This document shows positions 1-10,241 of a stretch of DNA of 64,000 nt, piece by piece. Position 1 is the stretch's first letter. Each line of letters starts with the position of its first letter. Origin of the DNA: Aphanomyces cochlioides (Eukaryota; Oomycota; Saprolegniomycetes; Saprolegniales; Verrucalvaceae); assembly GCA_019828595.1 (NCBI GenBank), contig JAHQRK010000015.1:1426001-1490000 (forward strand), written 5' to 3'. The position numbers and the translations under genes are program-made. Under the pieces are notes generated by a model that saw only the letters and a list, made by a program, of their open reading frames with translations, was not told where the DNA came from and did not search any database.

Positions 1-2180
1 CCAATACGTTGGGTTCTTGACTATCGATATGTCAACTCGCAAACGGTGATCCCAAAGATCCCTTTGCCAAACATCGAAGACTTATTTGATCGCATGCATG
101 GAAGCAAAGTCTTTACGAAGATCGACTTAGCGTCTGGATATCACCAAATGCTTGTTGAACCAAAAGCAAGAAAATACACAGCCTTTCGTACTCATCGAGA
201 AGTCTATGAATGGGTTGTTGCTCCCATGGGAATGGCCGGAATGCCAGGAATTTGGTCCCGACTTATGCGTCGCCTCTTCGATAAATTCCCCTTTGCCGTT
301 GTATACATGGATGATATCTGTGTTTTCTCTAAGTCAATCGACGACCACATCCATCACCTTCAAGCAATTTGCGATGTTTTACGAGCTGAAAAGTTGTACG
401 CTCGTCCGTCTAAGTGTGCCTTTGCCCTCGACTCAGTCGATTTTCTCGGCCACACAATTTCCAAAGACGGCTTACACGTTGACAAGTCAAAAGTTCGTGC
501 AATCGAACAATGGGCTGAACCTAAGTGCACTAAAGACTTAGTGAGTTTCATCGGATTTGCGAGCTTTTACAGAAAGTTTATTCCGAAGTTTTCGGACATT
601 GTCCGCCCTTTAAGTGAATTGATGAGGCCAAAAACGCCGTGGTCATGGACTGAAGATCAGCGACAATCCTTTTTAACGATCAAGATTGCACTTCAACAAG
701 CTCCAGTTTTACAACTGCCCAACTACGACAAGCCTTTCATCGTAACAACTGATGCCTCAGGATACTGTTGTGGAGCAGTTCTATCCCAGTTGGATAAGGC
801 CAGCAATGATCGACCGATCGCATTTTTGTCTAAGCGACTTGGCCCTCATGAAGTCAAGTGGTTTGCTCATGAAAAAGAACTCTACGCGATCAAGCTTGCA
901 CTCGGCAAGTGGCGTCACTACCTTCATGGTACTCGATTCGACATTTACACGGACAACTCCACGTGTAAATGGTTCATGGAAACTCCTATTCTCACGCCTA
1001 AGTTGACTCGATGGCTCGACTTTTTCAGTGCGTTTGACTTTGTGTTGCATCATCGGCCTGGCAAACTTAATGTCGTTGCCGATGCGCTTTCGCGACCTCC
1101 ACGAGATGCCTCACACTTTGCGACGATGATTTCTGTTCATAATTGCGGAATCCGTTGTGCAAACGCCGCTCTACGACTAGATGCCTTGCAAACTCCACCT
1201 GACTTATCCCGTTTCCCCTCACGTGAACTTACCAAGCTCGTTGGAACTCCATTTTTGGGGGAGGATCTGTCAAGTCAAAAATGGGCTTCCACTCCGCAAC
1301 GACTTGTAATCAATCATTCAAGACAAATTTCGTATTCAACAGTCGAAATGGATCAAGACACGAAAGAGCGATACATTAAAGCTCACAAGATAGACATCTC
1401 TGTTGCTATACAAGACAAATATGTTCAAAAAGATGACTTGTACTTCCTTCGTTCGAAAGATCAAGTATGGAGACTTTATGTTCCCAATGATGTTATCCTG
1501 CGCGCTGAAGTTATTTCTCAAGCTCATGACTCAAGCATTGCTGCGCATCCCGGAACAAGACGAACATTGCTAAGTATTTCTCAATGGTATTACTGGGATA
1601 CTCTCTTGGAAGATGTCAAACTTTATGTTGCAACTTGTGAAACTTGCAGTCGATACAAGACAAATAGTCTTCGTGCCAATGGCAAAATGATTCCGATTCA
1701 AGCCCCTAACGAATGCTGGCATACTATTTCAGCAGACTGGATCACTGGACTACCTCTATCCAAGTCGTGCGATGCTATCTTAGTTGTTGTTGACAAATTG
1801 TCAAAAAGAGCTAAGTACATTCCAACTCAAACAAATGCCGATGCTCCGCAAACCGCTAAGTTGTTTTTCGATCATGTTGTTCGCCACCATGGCTTACCAA
1901 GCGTGATCATCAGTGATCGAGACCCAAAATTTACAAGTAATTTCTGGAAGTCCCTCATGCAAATCATGAATATCAAGCAAGCCATGACAACTGCGTGTCG
2001 TGCTCAAGCTGATGGAGCAACTGAACGCCAAAATCGAACACTAGAAGATGCTCTACGTTGCCAAGTGTCCTATCTTGGAGAAGATTGGGTTGACCATTTA
2101 CCCACGATAGAGTATGCTCACCAAGGACTTGTTCAGTCGTCAACTGGCATCACTCCATTTCAAATCGACACTGGAAGAAC

Positions 2181-2704
2181 TCTGCGAAACCCTGTAATAG
2201 ATAGTATAATGCCTCCAAATGACTTTGCCAAAACCTTCTCTGAAGAACGACAAGAGATATTGAAGATTGCCCAAGAAAATTTGAAGAAGGCTCAAGCAAG
2301 ACAAAAGGCATTCTATGACAAGAAGCGCTCAAACATAACTTTCAAAGTTGGAGATCAAGTTCTCCTTGCAACCCGCGATTTGCCCTTGAAGCATGCACAA
2401 CAATTAAATCGCAATGGGCGTCCAAAGCTAGTTCCCCGATTCTCTGCGAAACCCTGTAATAGATAGTATAATGCCTCCAAATGACTTTGCCAAAACCTTC
2501 TCTGAAGAACGACAAGAGATATTGAAGATTGCCCAAGAAAATTTGAAGAAGGCTCAAGCAAGACAAAAGGCATTCTATGACAAGAAGCGCTCAAACATAA
2601 CTTTCAAAGTTGGAGATCAAGTTCTCCTTGCAACCCGCGATTTGCCCTTGAAGCATGCACAACAATTAAATCGCAATGGGCGTCCAAAGCTAGTTCCCCG
2701 ATTC
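2181..2704 (+). repeat. Perfect tandem duplication, 2 x 262 bp, inside pol
   Basis: Bases 2181-2442 are repeated exactly at 2443-2704. Both units start TCTGCGAAACCC and end GTTCCCCGATTC, and I saw no mismatch. The second unit then continues into the unique sequence ATCGGCCCC. Because 262 leaves remainder 1 on division by 3, the duplication shifts the frame and truncates pol. Perfect identity implies a recent event or an assembly artefact. Confidence 0.95.
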
Positions 2705-3090
2705 ATCGGCCCCTTTGAAGTCATTGAAGAAATCAATGAAAACGCAATGCGCCTAAAGTTGCCTCGATCAATATCAAGACTCCATGATGTTTTCAATGTC
2801 GACCGCCTGAAACACTATCAACCGAACGATCCCAAATTTGCAAGTCGACCGATTCCCAAGGCAACACCCGTCATATTCGATGACTCAACTGGTGAAGAAC
2901 TCTTCATCGTCGAACGCCTCTTGAAGCAGAGACAATTCAATCGCAAGCTCAAATATCTCATCAAGTGGCATGGCCAATCTGAAAGCGAAGCAACATGGGA
3001 ACTCGCAAAGAACATCAAGCACGTCGTTCATTTCAAGCAGCTAGTTCAAGACCTCCAGCGCCGTCTTTCCCGACGACAGCCGGACGTCAC

Positions 3091-3098
3091 GGGGAGGA
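3091..3098 (+). other. Polypurine tract (plus-strand primer)
   Basis: GGGGAGGA lies immediately upstream of the LTR start TG at 3099, the usual place of the polypurine tract in LTR retrotransposons. Confidence 0.7.
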
Positions 3099-3312
3099 TG
3101 TAGCGATCCTGAGCCACCGGTTTGGCTCAGGACTTCGGCTGAATGCTGTAACGCAGTTTACGACTTAGAAAACTAGCGTAAATGCCCCTCAACACCAACC
3201 AAAGCGATGTGACAATAGGATGTGGCTTAAAGTTACAAGGATGTGCTAGATTAGAGTTAAGTTGAGATCTAATTCATTCTACAATTTGCCTTCCTCTGCC
3301 TAGTTTGCTACA
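3099..3312 (+). repeat. 3' LTR of the Ty3/gypsy element
   Basis: A 214-bp segment that starts TGTAGC and ends GCTACA, a perfect 6-bp terminal inverted repeat in the TG...CA form expected of an LTR. It follows the purine tract and abuts resumed kinase coding sequence at 3313. The matching 5' LTR is outside the window, so its length cannot be checked by comparison. Confidence 0.8.
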
Positions 3313-3829
3313 CCTACCTCCACTCGTTCGAACCATCCGTGATTCATCGCGATCTCAAGTCCAAGAATGTCCTTTTGAGCGATACTTGGGAAGTGACATT
3401 GAGAAATTTCGGCATTTCTCGCGTGGCCAGTTTGGAAGAACTATGGTGTCCAACATCGACTCAGTGGCGTGGGTTGCTCCAGAAGTTTTAATTGGTGGGC
3501 GATACACCGAGAAGTCCGACATTTACTCGTTTCGTGTTCTCTTGTCGGAGCTTGATACGCTTCAAGTCACATACAATGCAAAGCAGAAGGAGGATGGAAA
3601 GTTGAACGATTCTCTGGCCATAATGGTGAACGAAGGAACTCAGACATCATCTTTCAAAGAGAGCATGTCAGAAAAACTGCTTTCAATGGCGAATGCATGT
3701 TTGAGCTTCCGCGAGGTCGATCGTCCTTCAGCGATGCAATTGTCATTAGAGCTCCATAATATTCTTGAGACCCCCCCAGAATTGGAACAAGAGCGTGTTA
3801 GACAGGGATTATTTCATGATTTATGTTAA
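3313..3829 (+). pseudogene. 3' half of a receptor-like TKL kinase, decayed
   Basis: Directly after the LTR the sequence reads as the catalytic half of the same kinase family as the intact gene at 21131-22789: [18 protein letters not shown], then [23 protein letters not shown] and the C-lobe to a stop at 3829. The HRD catalytic loop is kept. The metal-binding DFG triplet reads NFG and the preceding residues are altered. A single-base loss near 3440 (between EE and MVSN) moves the frame. The N-lobe, membrane segment and ectodomain are absent; they would lie on the far side of the retrotransposon if still present. No function is expected. Confidence 0.85.
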
Positions 3830-3862
3830 TTCCTTGTTCTACTACATTACTAGTACTACTAC

Positions 3863-4262
3863 TATATTGTCCTTTTCAGTGAAATGTCGACTTGGCAGGT
3901 CATTGGCCAAATCGCATATTAATCGACTATACTGAATTTAATATGAAATATTGTATAGTATACAAAGTTAAGTACAATTTCTTCAAGTCAATGGTACTGA
4001 GCTAAGTCCACTAACACCTGCATCCCAGAATACCGTCATGCATGATTTCTACGCCCACTGCAACCTCGCTATGAAGTTTCAAGACGCCGTGCGTATCTTC
4101 AGCGAGTCAGCGTCCATCATGGCCTTTCCCCAAGTCATGAAAGTAGGTGATTTGATTGGTCAAAATATGAAAAATATTGATATATGATTGGCTAGTCGAT
4201 TGTTAGTCGATTCTGGTGAGTCGATAGCCCAGTCCAATTTGGAATCGAATGAATAATATAAT
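3863..4262 (+). repeat. ~400-bp dispersed repeat, copy 1
   Basis: This segment recurs in reverse orientation at 35443-35779 plus 31291-31341 (the second copy is split by later insertions). Both copies begin at ATATTGTCCTTTTCAGTG and end near GGAATCGAATG. Within it lies a short coding-like stretch (about 4036-4143) that keeps one frame in both copies: MHDFYAHCNLAMKF here and MHAFYPQYNLAMKC in the other. It could be a solo LTR, a MITE-like element or a captured exon; its class is unknown. Confidence 0.75.
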
Positions 4263-4347
4263 AGTACAGTAATGCATCTCATTTCCTTCAGCCGAAGATA
4301 ACGATCAAATGCTATTCGCAAAAATTGGGAGGAATACATGCCGGTGA

Positions 4348-6412
4348 TTGGCTGTTCAATTTAGCGCAGTAGTTTCATTACGAAGCATCACGATCATGGT
4401 CAGGCATAAGAGGAAGAAGTCGTGCACCGACTCAATCAACGTTCCAACAACAAATCAATCCATCGACGTACCCAGCAGCAACAGCAGCTCTCAATTGGAT
4501 CCTGTCGTGGACTCCATTGTTGCTAGTTTTGACCACATACATGACATAAATGAAGATCCAAATGGAGAGTCGAGTAAGCGACAAGATCAATCCGCACAAC
4601 GGCAATTCTTTGCCTTCCTGGGTCCCAATTTTCCATCTTTCGATTCAATTCCAGAGTCTCTTGTCTCAAAAGAAACAATAGGGCGCATCTGCACGTTTAT
4701 GTGGGAGAACGAATCAATTGGATATCAACATCGATGAACTATCTCAGTTCAATTCGCCGTCAACTTGAGAAACAGTACAAAACCACATTGTTTAGTGATA
4801 ATCCTACTTGGGCAAGCTCACGACAGAACCTCATGAAGCAGTATTTCTTGGCATGCATAAAAGGTATATTGTGATAAGAGACTGTTGTGAAATAGTCGTG
4901 TAGATGGAAAGAAATTAAAGTCCCATGCACCCCCTATGACAATGCAAGACCTTAAAACAATTGGGGCAATTCTTTTCCAGCAAAACAATATCAAATCAGC
5001 CATGGATCGCTCTCTGATGAATGCTCAGTGGGCATCAGTTGGTCGTGGCTCTGATGTTGGAAATTTAACATTCAAGGACAAACATATATCTTGTCCATTC
5101 TATCGGAGTTCAACTCGTTTGCGACAGTGCTGCATACATCAACCGTGTGATGAAGGTAGAAAGAAAAACTTTAAAGCACAGACATTTCTTGTAGGCTGTA
5201 TATAAGTTTGACACTACCAACGAAATTACACCTGGATTAATGTCCCAGTCGAACCGCCGGGGTTCGGCTATCGCTGCAGCTAGCAATCACCAAGTGTCTT
5301 TGCCTGAGTTGGCTCATTGTGGTCGTTGGGCCTTAGAAAGTTTCTCAACTCTGATGGAGTATATTTGCGAAACCTCCCACGGAGATCAAAGATTGGTCGC
5401 GCCTTGAGTGGCTGGGAGAACCCTTAATTCCAAGTGTTTTCGCCTTCCTTGGTTTCATTAGTGACAGTGAAACATGGTGTTGACGTGCCAGCTTTTGTAT
5501 CTAAGCTATTTGAATTTGTCTAGCGCGTCTGGAAAAACGATCTTTTGCTGAAGCTCTTGCAGCATCTCTTTTGATGTATTTACCCGACACGTTAACAGTC
5601 TGCCCAAATCACAGTCTACATTTGACAATGGTTGCAAGTGCAAAAGCTGTATTACCATACGAAGATGACACAGAAATTTTGAACATATTGAAGCATTGGG
5701 GAGAAAAAGTGCGCTTGAAATTTATTTTGGATAACCTCATGCAGCTCAAAACCGAAACTATTCTAGAGAATTTGAATGAAGAGGCATTACCCAACGCTTT
5801 ATTGGTGCTCATACGTTTGCAGAGGTTCTCAACAAGCTGGTTGGTGGATATCGTGGACTTATGAATGAAATTCTTGAGTTGCGTGGCATTGTTTCAGATA
5901 TTGCTGCTGCAAACAGCCGTCAGACAACTTTACTTGAAAATTTGGTTGCGATATCAAAGAATGCACAAGCAATGGGAGCCGATCCATCACAATTTTCGAA
6001 TTCTTCCGACGGGTCGAGGACATTTTCACAATTTAGGCAAGCTCGCAATTGGCCTCGATCACTCAATTCTCTAGCAAACATTACTATGAGTCAACTTATA
6101 TTGATGTACCTTGCAGACTCTCTCGATGAAATCCCTCACGAGCCCAATAACAAAATACAACTAAAGGTTGCCCAAGCCATTGCAATTGCCACTAAATTCT
6201 ACGATATTCGGCTATTGAAGATAAAGCCACACGGTCGAAAACCTACTGACAGCGACTACGAGCTTTGGCGAACCAAAGCCAACGAGATCCAATCATCTAT
6301 TGTCAATCACATTGTCTCCAACCGTCCAAAAAGGGTTCGAGCACGTGGACCAACTGGTTCTGTCGAGGGAATTCTCAAAGCTTGGTCTGATTTAAAGTCT
6401 CAATCTAACTAA
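4348..6412 (+). pseudogene. Crypton-like tyrosine recombinase element, degenerate
   Basis: Several frames together read as one decayed protein. 4348-4737 carries an N-terminal region ending FLGPNFPSFDSIPESLVSK. A shifted frame from 4734 gives a core-binding-like helix (MNYLSSIRRQLEKQY). 4924-5110 gives a segment with WASVGRGSDVGNL, resembling the first catalytic Arg box of tyrosine recombinases. 5230-5370 gives RRGSAIAAASN...CGRWALES...LMEYI, resembling the C-terminal Arg/Tyr boxes of Crypton enzymes. 5390-5860 and 5861-6412 give a long helical tail ending WSDLKSQSN. Multiple stops and frame changes separate these blocks; some gaps may be introns. The tyrosine recombinase call is from motif shape only. 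The 183-aa tail (5861-6412) is open and could be mistaken for a gene. Confidence 0.55.
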
Positions 6413-7076
6413 TAATTGAATCATTCTTTACTCGATGCTTCATACCTCCATTGGCTTCATGCAGTGTTGGAGGTCTTCACGTTGGTTGAGCCCATTGTGC
6501 TTCCTGCGGTGTTGGAGGTCTTCACGTCGGTCAAGTCTGTTCGAGTGTTGCAAAATACCAAAAGGGTTGGCTTTGCTTGAATCATTTGATTGGCCGCCGA
6601 AGAAAAAGACAACTGGATATTTTCGATACAAACTTGAAGTATATGAGACCCCAGCAGACCAAATGATGCTTAAGGGGTTTTGTTGAAGTTGGAGTTACCT
6701 ATACAGGGCGATAGAGCGTTATCTTAGCTACATTTTGACGGTTTAATATCCCCAGAACTCGTCATGGTTATTGAGATATGGTTGTCGGCGCGACGGCCTT
6801 GCCGCGGGTTTCATTTTTTCAAATATTTCACCATTGGATAATACTCGACACGAGCTACCGATTTCTGGCGTCCAATTGGCTTAAAACGTACTGGAAGATG
6901 CTCAAACAGCAAAAAATAAAAAATTAACCGGATTTTTCCGGTAAATTTTTTGATGAATTTTTTTTAAAATTTCGTTAGCCATCATTTTGTGTGACGTGTC
7001 AGCAAATAAACGTCATTTTGTTTGTTGGCTGAGTAACATTTATTGAATCAAGTATACATCGTGTTCAAGTGCTCAG
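6413..7076. other. Non-coding, AT-rich
   Basis: No supported gene. It holds a diverged 45-bp tandem repeat (6455-6540) and an AT-rich tract with CCGG-containing inverted words near 6930-6945, possibly the end of the DUF7869-type element that follows. No clear terminal inverted repeat was found. Confidence 0.5.
6455..6540 (+). repeat. Two-unit 45-bp tandem repeat
   Basis: CTTCATGCAGTGTTGGAGGT at 6455 recurs as CTTCCTGCGGTGTTGGAGGT at 6500. The copies are diverged at a few positions; the period is 45 bp. Confidence 0.8.
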
Positions 7077-7418
7077 TTAATCATCAAGCCGCTTTCGCTT
7101 TTGTTGTTGTGCTCTGGCTCGCTTGACTCGTTTAGCAGCATCGGTCACTACCTTATTTGGCTTGTCATAGTAGCCGCAGTTGCGAAATTGCAGTGGCACG
7201 TATGGACGAATCTTCTTGTACAAGTCTCGAGCCTTCTCAGGATTGAACCGAGGGCGGTCTATCGTTTGCGCTTGCTCCCACAACATTAGCGCTCGGTCAC
7301 TGTCAACAACAATTCCATCGTACGTATGTCTGAGGTCAAATCTTTTTGGTTCGTCGCTTGGGTAGCGGCGGCATTCAACAACACCAGACTCGCTGCTTTG
7401 CATTCTGAACATTTGATA

Positions 7419-7441
7419 CAGTGATCCGGGAAATATAAGAC
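7419..7441 (+). repeat. Left terminal inverted repeat of the Tigger element
   Basis: 23 bp starting CAGTGATCC, an exact inverted match to 8642-8664, preceded by TA. Confidence 0.93.
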
Positions 7442-7762
7442 TATGGGCGATTCTTCGCTGATTGGTCAATTCAGCCTCAACATGGACTCCATGTACTGCA
7501 ATAAATTGTACCCCTTCAAATTGAATAGTGCAATTTAGAAATGAGTACGAAACCTGTATTGAACAAGATTGTAAGACTTCATATACTTTGAAACTTGCTA
7601 GAGTTTACAAATTACACAGTTTGTCATGCAACCGATCCGAAGTCATCGGATTTTTGAAGAAATAGGGAAAACTCTATAATTTTATATTTGCTGCATCTAT
7701 TTCGAAGATGTCTCAATGAAAAGCCGTCGCAATGCAACACGAAATGCACACAGTGTATTGAT

Positions 7763-8570
7763 TCAATGAACTTTTGGCAACGCTTTTCTAAAGCTAGATC
7801 TTATTGTTTCGGGAGTGATTGCCTCCCAAGCCGCAATCGTCCTTTTAATTGTCGTCATTCGCTTTTCTTTGGCTGTTCGCTGAGTGGTCGTCTCAGCAAG
7901 CCACATTCGGCGCAACACACTTTTGAAAGGGCCCATCACGCCCACGTCAAGAGGTTGCAATACAGATGTGCAATTCTTGGGGAGAGGACAAAGGTATGAG
8001 CTCAGCTCCTCCTCCACAATAGAGTAACTTTGATCACTCACATGAGCAGCAAAATTGTCAACAACAAATAGTGTTTAGCCTCGCACTTCAGATCTAAATA
8101 GTGTAAATATATGTATAGCTCCGTCTATGTACCTCATAAAATCAGACAAGAAATATTTCCATCCATCAGCGTCCATCCATGCTTTCTTCTGAACAAAATA
8201 CGCATGGGGTTGAGGATAATCTTCGAGTTCATCTTGTTCAATATAACCTCCCTTTTCACCATTGATGATGAAGAGTATGGGGAGTTTTTCTCCTGTAATT
8301 AGTGTTAGTAAAAATATAATGATGTGACACTAAATACTTCCGTTACTGCGGGCTGATAGCACCGCTGTCAATCGTGAGGACGACTTCTCACTCGAGTCTA
8401 ATGAAGTGTCTTGGCCAATTTGGGTCCAAAGATAGCGAGGAGGGGTATCGTAGAAGATACCCGTTTCATCTACGTTAATGATATTTTCACTCGTAATGTA
8501 CCGATAATTGTTCCAGAATTCGGAACAGAATTTCTCCTTTAAATCTCGGAGCTTTTGTTTGACAACCTGT
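7763..8570 (-). pseudogene. Tigger/pogo DDE_1 transposase, truncated and with a stop
   Basis: Minus-strand reading from about 8570: SEFWNNYRYI...NVDETG (first catalytic Asp), a 45-bp GT-AG intron at 8293-8337 with a CTAAC branch-like site, then EKLPILFIINGEKGGY, KKAWMDADGWKYF, an in-frame TAA near 8075, VVDNFAAH (second Asp), and LQPLDVGVMGPFKS, the diagnostic DDE_1 block, ending KALPKVH at 7763. The CENP-B-like DNA-binding N-terminus is missing. In the family the enzyme cuts and pastes at TA; this copy is probably inactive. Confidence 0.85.
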
Positions 8571-8641
8571 CATATCTATCTATTGTTAAATTTTATATTA
8601 TTAAATTTGAGGGTTAGAAAATGGGGTAGGGTTTGTCGATG

Positions 8642-8664
8642 GTCTTATATTTCCCGGATCACTG
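8642..8664 (-). repeat. Right terminal inverted repeat of the Tigger element
   Basis: Exact inverted match of 7419-7441, followed by TA at 8665-8666. Confidence 0.93.
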
Positions 8665-10241
8665 TACTTCTGAATGCCTTGAAGATTCGAAAACAATTCG
8701 TCGACAACTGGCTTGTAGTCGGAAAACGGCTTCTCTTCATTTTCCAGGGTCACATATTTGTTTGACGATGACGAGGATTGAACAACCTGGACAATGTGAT
8801 CAAATGTCCAGCAATCGGTCTTCAAAAACTTTTTTCTTGTGTGGCCAAAGCCACGATCGCACGAATTTTTAGTATGTCCCTTCACAAAAATGTTGTAGTC
8901 CACGCGATGGAGTCTTCCGATAAACGTTGCCACGAGGAAAAACTTGATCACATAATTGTTCTTGTTTTGGCCACCGCAGTTGTCAGCATACAGAGCTAAG
9001 GACTTATTGCCATCAAGCACTGATTTTTGCTGGAAATACTTGTCCAGCATAGGGATGACTTCATTGCTGCCTTTGCCACCAACCATCTCCGAGTACACGA
9101 AATTCGTTTGTTCAGAGAGGCCAACATCAAACACGCCAAACACCGAGATACTGACAAGGGACAAAAAATACCATTGCGACGGCGTGGAGGCAGCATTGGG
9201 TAGTGTCAGATTTTGGGAATAATCCATGGTCAACACAACATAAGACTCGGAGGCTTTGCTGCAGTCTTCGTTGTAAATATGCCTAAGGGTACACATTAGA
9301 TTGCGGCAAACAAAATGATGTTTATACCTCATTTGCCTTGCTGTTTGGACATGCAAAGCAAATACTTCGGCGTCTTTCGCATCAGACATAGTGTTCTTGT
9401 ATACTGTACAAGCATCGCAGACGTTTGCTTGGGGCGATCGCACAAGAATTGACTTGCATTCGCGCTGAACGATGTGCCGAAAGGAACGCTCCGATGGCAG
9501 ACGAATTCGTTCCAAGCCAGCAGCAACGAACTGTTCGTATTCGTTCAATATTGATTGCCAAGTCATATACGAAGGCAGGAAAGTGTAGAGGTTTGAGGCG
9601 ACTTGTTTTAAGACAGCACCGTCCAAAGTGGTTTTTGTTTGCACTCTGACTGGCACGACTTCGCCGACTTGTTTTGCAAAAGCCTCAAACCATTCGACGA
9701 CCTTCTGGACATTGATCACAAAGGCATTTTTGGTTTTCTGGTTGCCGTGTTCCTTTGCTGCCACAAGACCCTTCGCAATGCGCTGGCGACAGCGGTCAAT
9801 TGTCGGGCTTGACACTCCAAAACACTCAGCAAACGTCGCTCGGCACACATCTCCAACAAGGGGGATTCGATAAGTAATGCAAACTCTTGTTTTCTTGCAT
9901 GGGGTGGCTTCGTTGGGTTCTGTCTTTGATTTCCACAGCAGTGAGAGGCATGTCGCCATACATGTTTGCTTTTCGCGCTTAGACATTAATGCCGTTGAAG
10001 CAAGAAAGTTAGAGATCTCTTTCTCTTTGCCAACTTTGCAATTTTTGTCGCAACACTCCGTCGCGTAAGGATCACAAGAGTTCGAGGGGTTCTCTGCAAT
10101 GGCATGGTCTGAACCGTCACTGTCGTCGCTCATGCTATCGTTGGCTTCAGAGTCATTCTAGTATTCGCTCTCGTCGGAGCCTTCAGCGCACCACGCAGAC
10201 TCGGACCCAGCGCCATCGGAACTTTCAGCATGGTCACTCAT

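Larger units (their letters stand above)
1..3103 (+). pseudogene. pol: Ty3/gypsy pol polyprotein, frameshifted by a 262-bp tandem duplication
   Basis: Reading is open from base 1, with no start in the window. Visible motifs in order: RT palm (FTKIDLASGYHQM, then YMDDI near 301), RNase H (TTDASG near 745; YTDN near 943), integrase zinc finger (H...H near 1526-1545, CETC near 1636), integrase core (ADWITG near 1735, SDRDPKF near 1912, the catalytic Glu in ATERQN near 2023) and a C-terminal chromodomain (about 2900-3060, YLIKWHGQ...TWE). The first frame stops at 2466. The second begins inside the duplicated unit and runs to 3103, carrying the rest of the integrase tail and the chromodomain. The product copies RNA into DNA and integrates it, and the chromodomain would steer it to modified histones. 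The duplication length is not a multiple of 3, which explains the frame change. Confidence 0.93.
1..3312 (+). mobile_element. Ty3/gypsy (chromovirus-type) LTR retrotransposon, 5' end outside window
   Basis: The 3' part of a Ty3/gypsy element: reverse transcriptase, RNase H, integrase with chromodomain, a purine-rich tract and a short 3' LTR. Gag, protease and the 5' LTR lie left of the window. The element ends inside a receptor-kinase pseudogene whose sequence resumes directly after the LTR, so the element landed in, or after, an already decaying kinase gene. The domain order RT-RH-INT-chromodomain is the Ty3/gypsy order. The pol frame is broken by an internal tandem duplication, so this copy is probably not autonomous. 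Confidence 0.93.
7419..8664 (-). mobile_element. Tigger/pogo-like (Tc1-mariner superfamily) DNA transposon, 1246 bp
   Basis: Bounded by terminal inverted repeats identical over 23 bp, starting CAGTGATCCGGGAAATATAA at the left end and its reverse complement at the right end. Both ends are flanked by TA (7417-7418 and 8665-8666), the target-site duplication of this superfamily. It lies inside the DUF7869-type gene. The internal transposase lacks the usual N-terminal DNA-binding (CENP-B/HTH) part, and 1246 bp is short for an autonomous pogo element, so this is probably an internally deleted copy. Confidence 0.93.
7077..10241 (-). pseudogene. DUF7869-type DDE-like transposase gene, split by a Tigger insertion
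   Basis: Minus-strand coding in two blocks, 10241-8667 and 7416-7077, separated by a 1.25-kb transposon. The long block has the hallmark acidic motifs of the DUF7869 family: TMDYSQNLTLPN, ALYADNCGGQNKNN and VKGHTKNSCDRGFGHTRKKF. These look like an RNase H-fold DDE catalytic core, preceded by an HTH-like N-terminus and CxxC pairs. The short block is the family's C-terminal tail (SGVVECRRYPSD...LYKKIRPYVPL) with a basic end. The likely original ATG is at 10241, after which an in-frame TAG at 10158-10160 interrupts the acidic leader; the next ATG is at 10133. Removing the insertion and one TA joins GIQKY to QMFRM as in the family. Role: probably transposition of its own element; the element ends were not found. 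Confidence 0.8.
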
